A stretch of DNA of 64,000 nt from positions 980,001 to 1,044,000 of the forward strand of contig JBGVUE010000001.1 of NCBI GenBank assembly GCA_041861885.1. Reading direction: 5' to 3'. Of the stretch, positions 50,636 through 61,962 are shown in pieces (positions within the stretch are counted from its first letter, which is position 1; each line of letters opens with the position of its first letter). Origin of the DNA: Haloimpatiens sp. FM7315 (lineage in GTDB: Bacteria > Bacillota > Clostridia > Clostridiales > Clostridiaceae). Under the pieces are notes generated by a model, which was given only the letters and a program-made list of their open reading frames with translations, did not search any database and was not told where the DNA came from. A program made the position numbers and the translations under genes.

Positions 50636-51280
50636 ATGGCATTTGGAGAATTTATAACCACAGGTCTTATAATTCAGTGGGTTGTAATGATATTAATTAT
50701 TGTACTATCCATAATTTTGACCAGAAGTTTTAAAGAAATACCAAAAGGAAGGCAGAATTCAGTTGAAGCTTTTGTAGAATTTATAGGGAATTTTGTAGAA
50801 GATAATATGGGAAAAGGTTATGGAGCATTTGTGCCTTTCATTGGAACGCTATTTTTATTTTTATTGTGTTTGAATTTAGTTGGATTAATAGGTATAAAAC
50901 CGCCTACGACGGATTATAGTGTTGCCTTAGGATTAGGTTTAATAAGTTTTTTAGTAATTCAAGGGTATGCAATTAAAAAAGTTGGAATTAAACACTATTT
51001 TATGGGATTTGCCCAGCCCTTCGCGTTTTTATTACCACTAAATATATTAGAAAGAGTAATATTCCCAGTATCTCTTAGTTTAAGATTATTTGGAAATATG
51101 TTTGCTGCAACTATAATAATGGATTTAGTTTATAAGGCTTTGAGAAGCATAGGGGTAGTTGCACAGTTTGGTATTCCAATACCATTACATGCTTATTTTG
51201 ATGTATTTGATGGAACACTACAAATGGTTATATTTGTAATGCTTACTATGATAAACATAAAACTTGTTTCAGAGCATTAA
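50636..51280 (+). CDS. atpB: ATP synthase F0 subunit a
   Basis: A 214-residue membrane subunit forming the ion half-channels beside the c-ring. The essential arginine is in VSLSLRLFGNMFAATII; FLLPLNILERVIFPV precedes it and VIFVMLTMINIKLVSEH closes the protein. GAAAGGAGTGATTAG precedes the ATG. It is slightly short for subunit a but typical of clostridia. Confidence 0.96.
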   Translation: MAFGEFITTGLIIQWVVMILIIVLSIILTRSFKEIPKGRQNSVEAFVEFIGNFVEDNMGKGYGAFVPFIGTLFLFLLCLNLVGLIGIKPPTTDYSVALGLGLISFLVIQGYAIKKVGIKHYFMGFAQPFAFLLPLNILERVIFPVSLSLRLFGNMFAATIIMDLVYKALRSIGVVAQFGIPIPLHAYFDVFDGTLQMVIFVMLTMINIKLVSEH

Positions 51281-51354
51281 AGTATTAAAATGTTATAAAT
51301 TTATTTAAATTATAAATTTAATATATATTAAAAAAATCAAAGGAGGAATTTAAA

Positions 51355-51597
51355 ATGAATCAAACATTTGCATTAGGAATGACTGCATTAGCAGCTGGTA
51401 TTGCTGCATTAGCATGTATAGGTGGAGGTTTAGGAACAGGAAACGCTACAGCTAAAGCTGTTGAAAGTATAGCAAGACAACCAGAAGCTAGTGATAAAAT
51501 CACTAAAGCTTTGATGTTAGGTGGAGCTTTATCAGAAGCTACTGCTGTTTATGGATTACTTGTAGCATTATTATTAATATTTGTTGGCGTAAAATAG
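51355..51597 (+). CDS. atpE: ATP synthase F0 subunit c
   Basis: An 80-residue two-helix hairpin of the rotor ring. The polar loop is [10 protein letters not shown] and the ion-carrying glutamate is in [11 protein letters not shown]. The first helix has [16 protein letters not shown]. The glutamine found at the TxG position and the serine/threonine after the glutamate in Na+-binding c subunits are replaced by threonine and alanine, so proton use seems more likely. AAAGGAGGAATTTAAA is the strongest ribosome site of the operon, fitting the high copy number of c. Confidence 0.96.
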   Translation: MNQTFALGMTALAAGIAALACIGGGLGTGNATAKAVESIARQPEASDKITKALMLGGALSEATAVYGLLVALLLIFVGVK

Positions 51598-51641
51598 GAG
51601 CTGTCTCCAAAAATACATTGTAGGTAGAAAGGAGGCTTTTC

Positions 51642-52127
51642 ATGGAAAACAATTTTGCACCTAGTCAAATTATATTTGCAATGATTAACTTTCTAGTTTT
51701 GTTTCTTATTTTAAGAAAAAAATTATTTAATCCAGTAAGTAATTTTATGAAAAACAGAAGTGAAAAGATTAGAAATAATATAGAAAGTGCAAAAGTAGAT
51801 AAAGAAGAAGCAAGTAAATATAAAGAAGAAAGCGCAAGGGAACTTTTAAAAGCAAGAGTAGAAGGTAAAAATATAGTTGAAACCTACAAGAAAAAAGCGG
51901 AAAAAGTGTATGATGAGATTGTAGATCATGCTAATGAAGAAGCAAAATCCATTAAAGGTCGTGCAGATATCGAAATAAAGAGAGAAAAAGATAAAGCCAA
52001 ACAAGAAGTAAAAGAACAGGCAATAGATTTATCAATAATATTGTCAGAAAAAGTTTTAGAAAGAGCTATTGATGAAAAAGAGCACAGAAGATTAATAGAT
52101 GAATTTATTACTAAGGTAGGTATATAA
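51642..52127 (+). CDS. atpF: ATP synthase F0 subunit b
   Basis: A 161-residue peripheral-stalk subunit: one N-terminal membrane helix ([20 protein letters not shown]), then a long charged coiled coil. Residues [19 protein letters not shown] are typical. GAAAGGAGGCTTTTC precedes the ATG. Its stop is three bases before atpH. Confidence 0.95.
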   Translation: MENNFAPSQIIFAMINFLVLFLILRKKLFNPVSNFMKNRSEKIRNNIESAKVDKEEASKYKEESARELLKARVEGKNIVETYKKKAEKVYDEIVDHANEEAKSIKGRADIEIKREKDKAKQEVKEQAIDLSIILSEKVLERAIDEKEHRRLIDEFITKVGI

Positions 52128-52129
52128 AT

Positions 52130-52663
52130 ATGTATGAATTCTTAGACAAAAGGTATGCTTTAGCTCTTTATGAAGTGGCAGAGTCAAAGGGAAAAGTAGA
52201 AGAGTATTTAAAGGATTTAGAAGAAATTGTAGACATAATTAAAAATGATAGTGATTTTTTACAGGTAATTAAGCATCCAGAAATAAGTATTTCTAAGAAG
52301 AAGAAAATATTTATAAATGTTTTTAAGGATAAAATCGATGAAGAATTGTTATCATTTTTGTTAATCCTTATAGAAAAGGATAGGATACTTTACTTAGAAG
52401 AAAAATTAAATGAAATGAAAAAAATTCATTTAGAAAAGAACAATATTCTTCTTGCTAAGATAAAAACAGTAGTACCTTTAAATGATGAAGAAAAAAATAA
52501 GCTTGTAGAAAAGCTAAAATCTATGTATGACAAGGATATTATCTTAGAGGAAAAAATAGATAAAAGTATAATTGGCGGCGTTTATGTAAGAGTTGGTGAC
52601 GATGTAATAGATGGCACTATTAAAACAAAGATAAAAGAAATAAGAAGAATAGTGCTTAAGTAA
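52130..52663 (+). CDS. atpH: ATP synthase F1 subunit delta
   Basis: A 177-residue protein linking the top of F1 to the b stalk. It begins [20 protein letters not shown] and has [20 protein letters not shown] and [19 protein letters not shown], the conserved C-terminal motif. No strong ribosome site: translation is probably coupled to atpF, whose stop is three bases upstream. Confidence 0.94.
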   Translation: MYEFLDKRYALALYEVAESKGKVEEYLKDLEEIVDIIKNDSDFLQVIKHPEISISKKKKIFINVFKDKIDEELLSFLLILIEKDRILYLEEKLNEMKKIHLEKNNILLAKIKTVVPLNDEEKNKLVEKLKSMYDKDIILEEKIDKSIIGGVYVRVGDDVIDGTIKTKIKEIRRIVLK

Positions 52664-52680
52664 GGAAGAGAGGTGATACC

Positions 52681-54195
52681 ATGAATGTTAAGCCAGAAGA
52701 AATAACCTCAATTATAAGAAAAGAAATAGAAAAATACGAGAAAAAAATAAAAACAGAAGATTCAGGTACTATAATACAAATAGGTGACGGAGTATCTGTG
52801 GTATATGGCTTAGATGATTGTATGGAAGGAGAACTTCTTGAATTCCCAAACGAGGTTTACGGCATGGCCTTAAACTTAGAGCAAGACAATGTAGGATGTG
52901 TTTTGCTAGGATCAGAAGAAGGAATTAAAGAAGGAGACATAGTTAAAAGATCTGGTAAGGTAGTAGAAGTTCCAGTAGGAAATGCTATGATAGGTAGGGT
53001 TGTAAACCCTCTAGGAAATCCTATAGATGGTAAAGGACCTATTAAAGAAGATGAATATAGACCTATGGAAATTCAAGCACCAGGTGTTATAGATAGACAA
53101 TCAGTTAATGAACCTTTACAAACTGGTATTAAAGCTATAGATTCTATGGTTCCAATAGGCAGAGGTCAAAGGGAACTTATAATAGGTGATAGACAAACAG
53201 GAAAGACAGCAGTAGCTATAGATACTATAATTAATCAAAAAGGTAAAGATGTAATTTGTATTTATGTTGCCATAGGCCAAAAACAGTCTACTGTTGCAAA
53301 TATAGTTAATACATTAACTGAAATGGGTGCAATGGATTATACAATAGTTGTATCTTCAACAGCTTCAGATTCTGCACCACTTCAATACTTAGCACCATTT
53401 GCAGGATGCAGTATGGGAGAATACTTTATGAATGAAGGCAAAAATGTTCTAATAGTTTATGATGATTTATCAAAACATGCAGTTGCATATAGAACAATGT
53501 CTTTGCTACTTAGAAGAGCACCAGGTAGAGAAGCTTATCCAGGAGATGTATTCTATCTTCACTCAAGGCTTCTAGAAAGAGCTGCTAAACTATCTGATGA
53601 ATTAGGTGGAGGTTCTATTACAGCGCTACCGATTATAGAAACTTTAGCAGGTGATGTTACAGCATACATACCAACAAATGTAATATCAATAACTGATGGT
53701 CAAATATTTCTTGAATCAGAATTATTCTATTCTGGACAAAAACCTGCAATTAATGCTGGTATATCAGTTTCAAGAGTTGGTGGAAATGCTCAAATCAAAG
53801 CAATGAAACAAGTTTCTGGTACTTTAAGACTTGAACTTGCTCAATATAGAGAACTTGCAGCATTTGCTCAGTTTGGTTCTGATCTTGATAAAGAAACAAG
53901 GAAAAGACTAGAAAAAGGAAAGAGATTAATAGAAATATTGAAACAGGATCAATATAAACCTATGCCTGTAGAAAAACAGATAATGATAATCTTTGCTGCT
54001 GTAAATGATTATCTAATGGATGTTCCAGTACAGGATATAAGAAGGTTTGAGGAAGAATTCTTAGATTATGCAGATACTCATTATAGAGATATGCAGAAGT
54101 CTATATTAGATAAAAAACAACTTACAGATGAAATAAAAAGTGAGTTATCAAAAGCCATTGAGGAATTTAAAAAAGTATTTTTATCAGAGAAATAA
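52681..54195 (+). CDS. atpA: ATP synthase F1 subunit alpha
   Basis: A 504-residue non-catalytic nucleotide-binding subunit of F1. It has the P-loop [15 protein letters not shown], the arginine finger region [17 protein letters not shown], and [36 protein letters not shown] precedes the ATG. The frame is intact. Confidence 0.98.
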   Translation: MNVKPEEITSIIRKEIEKYEKKIKTEDSGTIIQIGDGVSVVYGLDDCMEGELLEFPNEVYGMALNLEQDNVGCVLLGSEEGIKEGDIVKRSGKVVEVPVGNAMIGRVVNPLGNPIDGKGPIKEDEYRPMEIQAPGVIDRQSVNEPLQTGIKAIDSMVPIGRGQRELIIGDRQTGKTAVAIDTIINQKGKDVICIYVAIGQKQSTVANIVNTLTEMGAMDYTIVVSSTASDSAPLQYLAPFAGCSMGEYFMNEGKNVLIVYDDLSKHAVAYRTMSLLLRRAPGREAYPGDVFYLHSRLLERAAKLSDELGGGSITALPIIETLAGDVTAYIPTNVISITDGQIFLESELFYSGQKPAINAGISVSRVGGNAQIKAMKQVSGTLRLELAQYRELAAFAQFGSDLDKETRKRLEKGKRLIEILKQDQYKPMPVEKQIMIIFAAVNDYLMDVPVQDIRRFEEEFLDYADTHYRDMQKSILDKKQLTDEIKSELSKAIEEFKKVFLSEK

Positions 54196-54216
54196 TTTCT
54201 CTTCAGGAGGTGAATT

Positions 54217-55074
54217 ATGGCTGGAGCAGGACTTATTTCAATAAAAAGAAGAATTAAATCTATAACAAACACTAGAAAAATAACAAGAGCAATGAACGTT
54301 GTTGCTACATCTAAGCTTAGAAAATGCAGAAATAAGCTTGATTTGCACAGTACTTACTATAATAGTTTACTAGAAATTATGAGTAAAGTTGTTTCATCGG
54401 AAGAAAATAATATTTATGTAGCAGGTAATAAAAGTGAGGCAAAATTGTACATAGTTCTTACTTCAGATTCAGGGCTTTGCGGCGGATTTAATGGTGAGGC
54501 AGTTAGTACAACTGTTTCTGAAATTCAAACTGATAAAAACAATAATTTTTTAATAATAGTAGGACAAAAAGGAAGAGCATCTTTAAGGAGATATGGTTTA
54601 GAAACTGTAGCGGAATATGTAGATATTCCTGATGTACCTACTTCTAAAGAGGCAACAATTTTATGTAGCGACATCCTAAAGATGTTCAATGAGGGAAAAG
54701 TTGGAGAAGTTAATATAATTTATCATAAATTTATATCTACTATTAAAAGAGAAATTACTGTTAAAACTATACTTCCACTAGGCAATGAATTAAAAAGTGA
54801 TGAAATAAATGCAGTAGATAAATTTTACTTTGAGCCATCTGCAAATAGTATTTTTGAAGGTACTTTAAAGAGTTATTTAACTCAGACCATATTAAATTGT
54901 ATGATAAACTCAAAATGTAGTGAACAATCTTCAAGGTCAGAGGCTATGAGTAGTGCTACAAGCAATGCAAATGATCTTTTAGATAAACTAACTTTAAAAT
55001 ACAATAGAATAAGACAAAGTATAATAACTCAGGAGATTTCAGAAATAGTAGGTGGAGCTGAAGCTCAAAAATAA
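54217..55074 (+). CDS. atpG: ATP synthase F1 subunit gamma
   Basis: A 285-residue central-shaft subunit. The N-terminal helix ISIKRRIKSITNTRKITRAM and the C-terminal helix RSEAMSSATSNANDLLDKL form the coiled-coil rotor; GLCGGFNGEAV is the middle-domain motif. TTCAGGAGGTGAATT precedes the ATG. Confidence 0.97.
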   Translation: MAGAGLISIKRRIKSITNTRKITRAMNVVATSKLRKCRNKLDLHSTYYNSLLEIMSKVVSSEENNIYVAGNKSEAKLYIVLTSDSGLCGGFNGEAVSTTVSEIQTDKNNNFLIIVGQKGRASLRRYGLETVAEYVDIPDVPTSKEATILCSDILKMFNEGKVGEVNIIYHKFISTIKREITVKTILPLGNELKSDEINAVDKFYFEPSANSIFEGTLKSYLTQTILNCMINSKCSEQSSRSEAMSSATSNANDLLDKLTLKYNRIRQSIITQEISEIVGGAEAQK

Positions 55075-55077
55075 TAA

Positions 55078-56493
<1,416 letters not shown>

Positions 56494-56507
56494 ATAGGAG
56501 AATCTAT

Positions 56508-56915
56508 ATGAGTACAAGTTTAAAGCTTACTATAATAACTCCTGAAAGAAAGCTCTATGATGGAGAAATTAAAAGCATAAATACTGAAACGACAGAAGGA
56601 CATATAGGTATACTTCCTAAACACGCCCCTATTATAGCTAATTTAAAGCCTACTGTGACAGTTATAAAGGACAATAAAGGTGAGGTAAAAAGACTTTTTA
56701 CTTCAAGTGGGTTAATGAAAGTAGAAGAGGATAATATAATAGTCTTATGTGATGCTAGTGAATGGAAAGAAGAAATAGACTTTAATAGAGCTGAGAAAGC
56801 TAAAGAAAGAGCTGAAAATAGACTTAAAAATAGAGAAGAAGGTTTAGATGTAAATAGGGCAGAAATTGCTCTATGTAGAGCTTTAGTTAGATTAAAATTT
56901 AAGGACTTGTTATAG
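56508..56915 (+). CDS. atpC: ATP synthase F1 subunit epsilon
   Basis: A 135-residue subunit: an N-terminal beta sandwich (LTIITPERKLYDGEI, TEGHIGILPKHAPI) and a C-terminal helical hairpin (RAEKAKERAENRLKN) that can inhibit the enzyme. GATAGGAGAATCTAT precedes the ATG. Last gene of the operon, before a strong hairpin. Confidence 0.96.
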   Translation: MSTSLKLTIITPERKLYDGEIKSINTETTEGHIGILPKHAPIIANLKPTVTVIKDNKGEVKRLFTSSGLMKVEEDNIIVLCDASEWKEEIDFNRAEKAKERAENRLKNREEGLDVNRAEIALCRALVRLKFKDLL

Positions 56916-56948
56916 ATTTAAATTTAAAACTATATTGAAATTATGAAG

Positions 56949-56998
56949 CTATGTTTTAGGTAAAGCATAAATTTGCGTTACTTAAAACATAGTTTATT
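56949..56998 (+). terminator. Terminator of the atp operon
   Basis: CTATGTTTTAGGTAA (56949-56963) pairs with TTACTTAAAACATAG (56978-56992), then TTTATTTTTG. Confidence 0.85.
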
Positions 56999-57198
56999 TT
57001 TGTGAAAAATTAATTTAGCAATAAAATGAAGAATTTAAGGAGGTATGTCTATTAAATAATCACATTTTTTTAAAAACTTATATATTAGTAATATATTCCT
57101 ATTATAATTTGTCTTTTCTTTGAAAAAATTTATTTAATTAATTTGTATAAATTTTCATGATAATGTAAATAATTTCAAAGGAAGGGCAGGGGGTAACA

Positions 57199-57899
57199 GT
57201 GAAAAAAATTAATAAATTTATAGGCATATTTTTAATAACATCAATTTCATGTGTATTTTTACTTGAAAATTGTTTTTATCATAGTAATGCAAATGAAAAT
57301 TTATTTAATGAAATTATTGAAAGTGTTGATGGAAAGATAATTGAGAATGGAATAACAACTTCTTTTTATGTAAAAAATAATGGAGGGGATGTTTGCAGAG
57401 ATATAAAAAGAAATTTAGGGTTAAATGTGAAAACAGAAGAGTTAAATGAAACTAATTTATATTCTATAGAGTTTAAAGATAACAAAATTTCAGGATATAT
57501 ACAAAGTAGTAAAGACCAAGGGAAGTATCTAATAACGTTAAATTTATGCTTTAGTTGCGAAAAAAATCAATTAGAAAACTTTAAAAATAAAATTGAGAAA
57601 TCAATAAGTAACATAAATTTACAAAAAACAATAAATATTTTTGCTATGTTAAAGCAAAAATAGATAATGAGGATTTAAATACCTATAATGATAAAATAAT
57701 TAATTTATTAAAGAAAAAACATGTTAATAATATTCAATCTGTAAAAATTAACAATGGATATAATACAGTTTGTTACACAGGTAGGTATGATGTTATCAAA
57801 GTAAATAGAGGAATTGTAGATTTTAATTATGCTATTTGTCGGTATGAATCTGGAAGCTATGTAATAATTGGAACTCCGCAAATAATAATGAATTATTAG
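57199..57899 (+). CDS. ywmB: YwmB-like TATA-box-binding-fold protein (frameshifted)
   Basis: A secreted or membrane-anchored protein of unknown role, about 233 aa when restored, with an N-terminal hydrophobic segment (FIGIFLITSISCVFLLENC). The body has two similar alpha/beta halves, the second ending YEVIKV-like YDVIKVNRGIVDFNYA and IIGTPQIIMNY. The run of five A at 57656-57660 needs one base, turning MLKQK-stop into MLKQKIDNEDLNTYND. The GTG start follows AGGGGGTAACA. Its place directly before murA and spoIID matches the B. subtilis order ywmB-murAA-spoIID, the main reason for the name. Confidence 0.8.
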
Positions 57900-57919
57900 T
57901 ATAAGAAATGGGGGATATT

Positions 57920-59179
57920 ATGGAAAAGATATTAATCTATGGAGGAAAAAAATTAAGTGGCGAAGTAAATATTAGTTCTGCTAAAAATTCAATTCTTCCA
58001 ATAATTGCAGCAAGTATATTGTGTGATAAAGAATGTGTTATAGAGAATGCACCTATGTTAGAGGATGTATTTGTTATTTGTGAAATTTTAAGAATATTAA
58101 ATTCTAATATAAAAATAGATGAAGAAAATAAGAGAATAGTAATTGATAATTCGAATTTAACTTTGGCAGAACCTTCAACAGAACTTGTTAGAAAAATGAG
58201 GGCATCTTTTTTAATTATGGGACCTATGGTAGCTCGTTTTGGAAAATTTAAGATTTCACTTCCAGGAGGGTGCAACATTGGAACAAGGCCTATTGATTTG
58301 CATCTTAAAGGTTTAGCTGCTTTAGGTGTTGATATTAATATTGAGCATGGTTATGTAGAGGCTAATACGAGTAAATTAAAAGGTAGTAATATATATTTAG
58401 ATTTTCCCTCTGTAGGAGCTACAGAAAATATAATTATGGCTTCAATTTTTGCAGAAGGTGAAACTATAATAGAAAATGCGGCAGAAGAACCTGAGATAGT
58501 TGATCTTGCAAAATTTTTAAACAGTATGGGAGCTAATGTAATTGGTGCAGGCACGGATAAAATAAGAATAATTGGTGTAAAAGAACTAAAAGGTACTGTG
58601 CACAAACCAATATATGATAGAGTAGAAGCAGGAACTTTTATGGTAGCTGCTGCTATAACAAGAAGCAAGATAAAAATTAACAATGTAAATCATGAACATG
58701 TAAAACCAATAATAGCAAAATTAACAGAAATGAATGTAGATATACACACTATGGGAGATAGCATTATTGTAGATGGTAATAGAGATTTAAAGCCAGTAGA
58801 TATAAAAACTATGCCTTATCCAGGATTTCCTACAGATATGCAGGCCCAAATGATGGCTTTACTTTGTACAGTAAATGGAACCAGCATAATAACTGAAACT
58901 ATGTATGAAAATAGGTTTATGCATACCCCTGAATTGAAAAGAATGGGGGCTAAAATAAAACTCGATGGAAGATCTGCTGTGATAGAAGGAGTACAAAAAT
59001 TAACTGGGGCAGAGGTTAAAACTACAGATTTAAGAGCTGGAGCTGCATTAATACTAGCAGGACTGGCAGCAGAGGGATGCACCAAAATAGGAGATATATA
59101 TCATATCGACAGAGGTTATGTGAACATTGAAAATAAATTTAAAAGTATAGGTGGAAACATAAATAGAATAGAGGAATAA
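57920..59179 (+). CDS. murA: UDP-N-acetylglucosamine 1-carboxyvinyltransferase
   Basis: The first committed enzyme of peptidoglycan synthesis, adding enolpyruvate from PEP to UDP-GlcNAc; 419 aa. It has YGGKKLSGEVNISSAKNS at the start, the catalytic cysteine in SLPGGCNIGTRPIDLH (the fosfomycin target), and FPTDMQAQMMALLC near the end. The ATG at 57920 follows GGGGGATATT; an ATG at 57908 would include that site. Intact, followed by a hairpin. Confidence 0.97.
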   Translation: MEKILIYGGKKLSGEVNISSAKNSILPIIAASILCDKECVIENAPMLEDVFVICEILRILNSNIKIDEENKRIVIDNSNLTLAEPSTELVRKMRASFLIMGPMVARFGKFKISLPGGCNIGTRPIDLHLKGLAALGVDINIEHGYVEANTSKLKGSNIYLDFPSVGATENIIMASIFAEGETIIENAAEEPEIVDLAKFLNSMGANVIGAGTDKIRIIGVKELKGTVHKPIYDRVEAGTFMVAAAITRSKIKINNVNHEHVKPIIAKLTEMNVDIHTMGDSIIVDGNRDLKPVDIKTMPYPGFPTDMQAQMMALLCTVNGTSIITETMYENRFMHTPELKRMGAKIKLDGRSAVIEGVQKLTGAEVKTTDLRAGAALILAGLAAEGCTKIGDIYHIDRGYVNIENKFKSIGGNINRIEE

Positions 59180-59197
59180 TTTTATTGAATATATATA

Positions 59198-59229
59198 AAG
59201 TCTGTAATAATTTACAGGCTTTAATTTTT
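59198..59229 (+). terminator. Terminator of murA
   Basis: AAAGTCTGTAA (59198-59208) pairs with TTACAGGCTTT (59212-59222, one G-T pair), then AATTTTTG. Confidence 0.75.
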
Positions 59230-59390
59230 GTAGTGGTTTAATTAAATACATATAAAATAAATTAATAAGTCTGAATAAAGCTACTTAAAATATTGTTGAT
59301 TTAAAAACAAACATAATTTGTAAGTATCTATAATATATTTATAATGAGTAAACAAAAGTTAATAAAATGAGAATATAAGGAGGCATATTG

Positions 59391-60498
59391 GTGAAAAGAA
59401 GTAGTAAAGAAATATACATGATAAGGAAATATATAAAAGTAGTTACAAATTGTTTTGGCAAAATATCTTCAATTATAATAATTGGAATGCTATCTGTAGT
59501 TTTGTTTTCAATGATATTTGTTGGAATAGGTAACTTTTATATTAATAGTAAAGAAGTTAATGTGAATAAATCTTATAAATTTGTAGATAATGCAAGGCGT
59601 ATGTTTAATGGAAAGTATGATGGAAAGGGACCTAAGATTAAAATATATATAGATTCTGAGAAAAAGATTAAAGAGATGTATTTAGAAGATTATGTTACAG
59701 GTGTTGTTGCGGGAGAAATGCCTGCAAATTTTCATATAGAAGCCTTAAAAGCACAAGCTATAGCTGCAAGAACTTATGCAATGGCTCATATAAAAGAGTT
59801 TGGAGGTAGTTCTTGTAAAAATGCTGAAGGTGGAGATCTTTGTGATACGGTTCATTGTCAAGTATATTTATCTAAAGAAAAGAGATTAAATGGGTGGCCT
59901 TCAAAAGACAGGGAAGAGTTATGGGAAAAATTAGTACAAGCAGTTAAACGAACTTCTGGTGAAGTTCTTACATATGATAACAAATTAGCTATGTGTCCAT
60001 ATTACTTTGCAATTAGTAGTGGTAATACAGAAGATGCAAAAGAAGTGTTTTCAAACAGTGTCCCTTATTTAAAAAGTGTATCCAGTAAGGGAGAGGAAAT
60101 TGCAGGAAAATATAAAAGTGAAAAAAGTAGATTATAATAGTTTTATAAATACTATTAATAAAGCATATCCAAAGGCTAAATTAAGTTTATCAACTGTAAA
60201 AAACACTGTTAAAATAGTTGAAAGAACAAAAGGCGGTAGTGTAAATAAAATAAAATTAGGAGGTATAGTAATTAAAGGAACTGAATTTAGAAAAGTATTT
60301 AACTTAAATTCTGCTAATTTTTCATTGATATTTAAGGAAAAAAATGTAGAAATTCAATGTAAAGGCTATGGACATGGAGTAGGTATGAGTCAATGGGGAG
60401 CAAATGTTATGGCCAAAAACGGAATTAAATATAAAGAAATTTTAAAGCATTATTATAGTAATGTAAAAATTGAGCGAATGGATAATGTTAGCTACTAA
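59391..60498 (+). CDS. spoIID: Stage II sporulation protein D, lytic transglycosylase (frameshifted)
   Basis: A membrane-anchored peptidoglycan hydrolase that drives engulfment, about 368 aa when restored. One N-terminal membrane helix (IIIIGMLSVVLFSMIFVGI), then YLEDYVTGVVAGEMPANFH with the catalytic glutamate, ALKAQAIAARTYAM, the DTVHCQVYL segment and the closing GYGHGVGMSQWGANVMA. The GTG start at 59391 follows AAGGAGGCATATTG. The run of six A at 60121-60126 shifts frame +1; removing one A or adding two gives SEK(K)VDYNSFINTINKAY. Usually sigma-E controlled. spoIIQ follows after a hairpin. Confidence 0.95.
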
Positions 60499-60521
60499 AT
60501 AATCTTTTCGTACAAAAAGTT

Positions 60522-60579
60522 AAGCACCCTAATTATCAAAATTATAGTAATTTAATTTTGATAATTAGAGTGCTTTTTT
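60522..60579 (+). terminator. Terminator of spoIID
   Basis: A long stem from AAGCAC..CTAATTATCAAAAT (60522-60542) to its complement ending GTGCTT (60575), then TTTT. Confidence 0.87.
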
Positions 60580-60649
60580 ATTTAGCTCTTTAATGATGAT
60601 TTAAATAAAAATTTTTTGCAAAATAAATATAAAAAAATAAAAAATAAGT

Positions 60650-60677
60650 GTATTTTTTTCTATATACTGGACAAACT
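60650..60677 (+). promoter_or_regulatory. Candidate sigma-F promoter of spoIIQ
   Basis: GTATT at 60650-60654, 14 bases, GGACAAACT at 60669-60677, matching GGNNANANT. It lies 20 bases before the ATG and has the same spacing as the spoIIR candidate. Confidence 0.5.
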
Positions 60678-60696
60678 AGAAAATGGAGGTGGAAAT

Positions 60697-61449
60697 ATGA
60701 TGAATAACAATGAAAAATCTTCAAAGACAATTAGAAAGGAGGCAATATACGTAATTTTATTTGTTTGCTTATGTGTTGCGGCTACTGCTGCGGCTATCAA
60801 TTCTAAAAATCATAAAATAGCTAAGGAACAAGCTCAAAATAGAGAAAAGATAGAGGCACAAAAACAAGCAAAAAAATTAGAAGAAAAGGAAAAGAAGTCA
60901 GAAATTTCCTTGGTTGATGATTCACTAATGAAGGAAGCTGAATACGAAAACTCATTAGAGGTAAAAAACAACAAAAATAAGCAAGCTACATCTATAACTA
61001 AAAACAATGAAATCGCAGTATCAAAGGCTACAAATTTAAAAATGATGAAACCCGTAGATGGAAAATTGGCAGAAAACTATTCTGAAACACCAGTGTATTC
61101 AGAAACTACAGGTACATATAGACCTAATTTTGGAATAAATATTTCAGCAGAATTAGGAAAAAAAGTAGTAGCTGTTGGTGATGGTGTTGTTACTGAGGTA
61201 AATGAAAACAAAAACAGTTTTGGTCAACAAGTGGTTATAGATCATCAAAATGGCTTGAAATCAGTTTATGCAAATTTATCAAAGGATATACCTGTTAAAG
61301 TTGGTCAAAAAATAAAACAAGGTGAAAAAGTAGGAGAAGTTGGAAATACAAGTTTGAGATCCTACAAAGAAAAATATGGAAGCAATTTACACTTTGAAAT
61401 CTTAAAAGATAATAATAATGTAAATCCAAATAAATACATTAAGTATTAA
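60697..61449 (+). CDS. spoIIQ: SpoIIQ-like M23/LytM-domain protein with degenerate metal site
   Basis: The forespore half of the SpoIIQ-SpoIIIAH channel, anchored by one helix (AIYVILFVCLCVAATAAAI) and ending in a LytM domain, 250 aa. The ATG at 60697 follows AATGGAGGTGGAAAT. In active LytM peptidases the motifs are HxGxD and HxHFE; here they read NFGIN and NLHFE, so three of the four metal or catalytic positions are asparagine. The domain is therefore probably structural, as in B. subtilis SpoIIQ, unlike the zinc-binding C. difficile protein. A basic linker (KEQAQNREKIEAQKQAKKLE) separates helix and domain. It precedes spoIIID as in B. subtilis. Confidence 0.92.
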   Translation: MMNNNEKSSKTIRKEAIYVILFVCLCVAATAAAINSKNHKIAKEQAQNREKIEAQKQAKKLEEKEKKSEISLVDDSLMKEAEYENSLEVKNNKNKQATSITKNNEIAVSKATNLKMMKPVDGKLAENYSETPVYSETTGTYRPNFGINISAELGKKVVAVGDGVVTEVNENKNSFGQQVVIDHQNGLKSVYANLSKDIPVKVGQKIKQGEKVGEVGNTSLRSYKEKYGSNLHFEILKDNNNVNPNKYIKY

Positions 61450-61460
61450 ATATAATCTAG

Positions 61461-61488
61461 TTCAGCAGGAAAATTATTTCCTGCTGAA
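61461..61488 (+). terminator. Hairpin after spoIIQ
   Basis: TTCAGCAGGAA (61461-61471) pairs with TTCCTGCTGAA (61478-61488). There is no T-run, so it is a weak terminator or an RNA 3' end. Confidence 0.5.
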
Positions 61489-61571
61489 TATTGGATTAAA
61501 CCTGGATTTATAGGTAATTAATGTAGGAAATAATGCATATTATTAATATATAAGTAATAAGGAGGTTGCAG

Positions 61572-61832
61572 TTGAATTTGAAAGATTATATAGAGGAAAG
61601 AGTAATGGAAGTAGCAGACTATATTATTAGTTCTAAAGCTACTATACGTAAAACAGCAAAGATTTTTGGAGTTAGTAAAAGTACTATACACAAAGATATG
61701 ACAGAGAGATTACCAAAATTAAACCCTCAAATAGCGAAAAAAGCAAAAGATATCTTAGATTTGAACAAATCCGAAAGACATATAAGGGGCGGAAAAGCTA
61801 CCAAGATGAAATATAAGGTTATGGGAAGTTAA
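61572..61832 (+). CDS. spoIIID: Sporulation transcription factor SpoIIID
   Basis: An 86-residue DNA-binding regulator of mother-cell genes, active between sigma-E and sigma-K. The helix-turn-helix is TIRKTAKIFGVSKSTIHKD, followed by ERLPKLNPQIAKKAKDIL and the basic tail RHIRGGKATKMKYK, all SpoIIID hallmarks. The TTG at 61572 is six bases after GGAGG. It lies between spoIIQ and mbl, as in B. subtilis. Confidence 0.95.
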   Translation: MNLKDYIEERVMEVADYIISSKATIRKTAKIFGVSKSTIHKDMTERLPKLNPQIAKKAKDILDLNKSERHIRGGKATKMKYKVMGS

Positions 61833-61962
61833 ATATTAAATGAAATTTAATGTTTAAACATTCCTTATAAGGATATTGAAGGATTTTAATATATAGTGTA
61901 GAATTATAATTATATTGATGTAGAACAATACACAAAAGTATAGAAGTGGAGTGAAATAAGGA

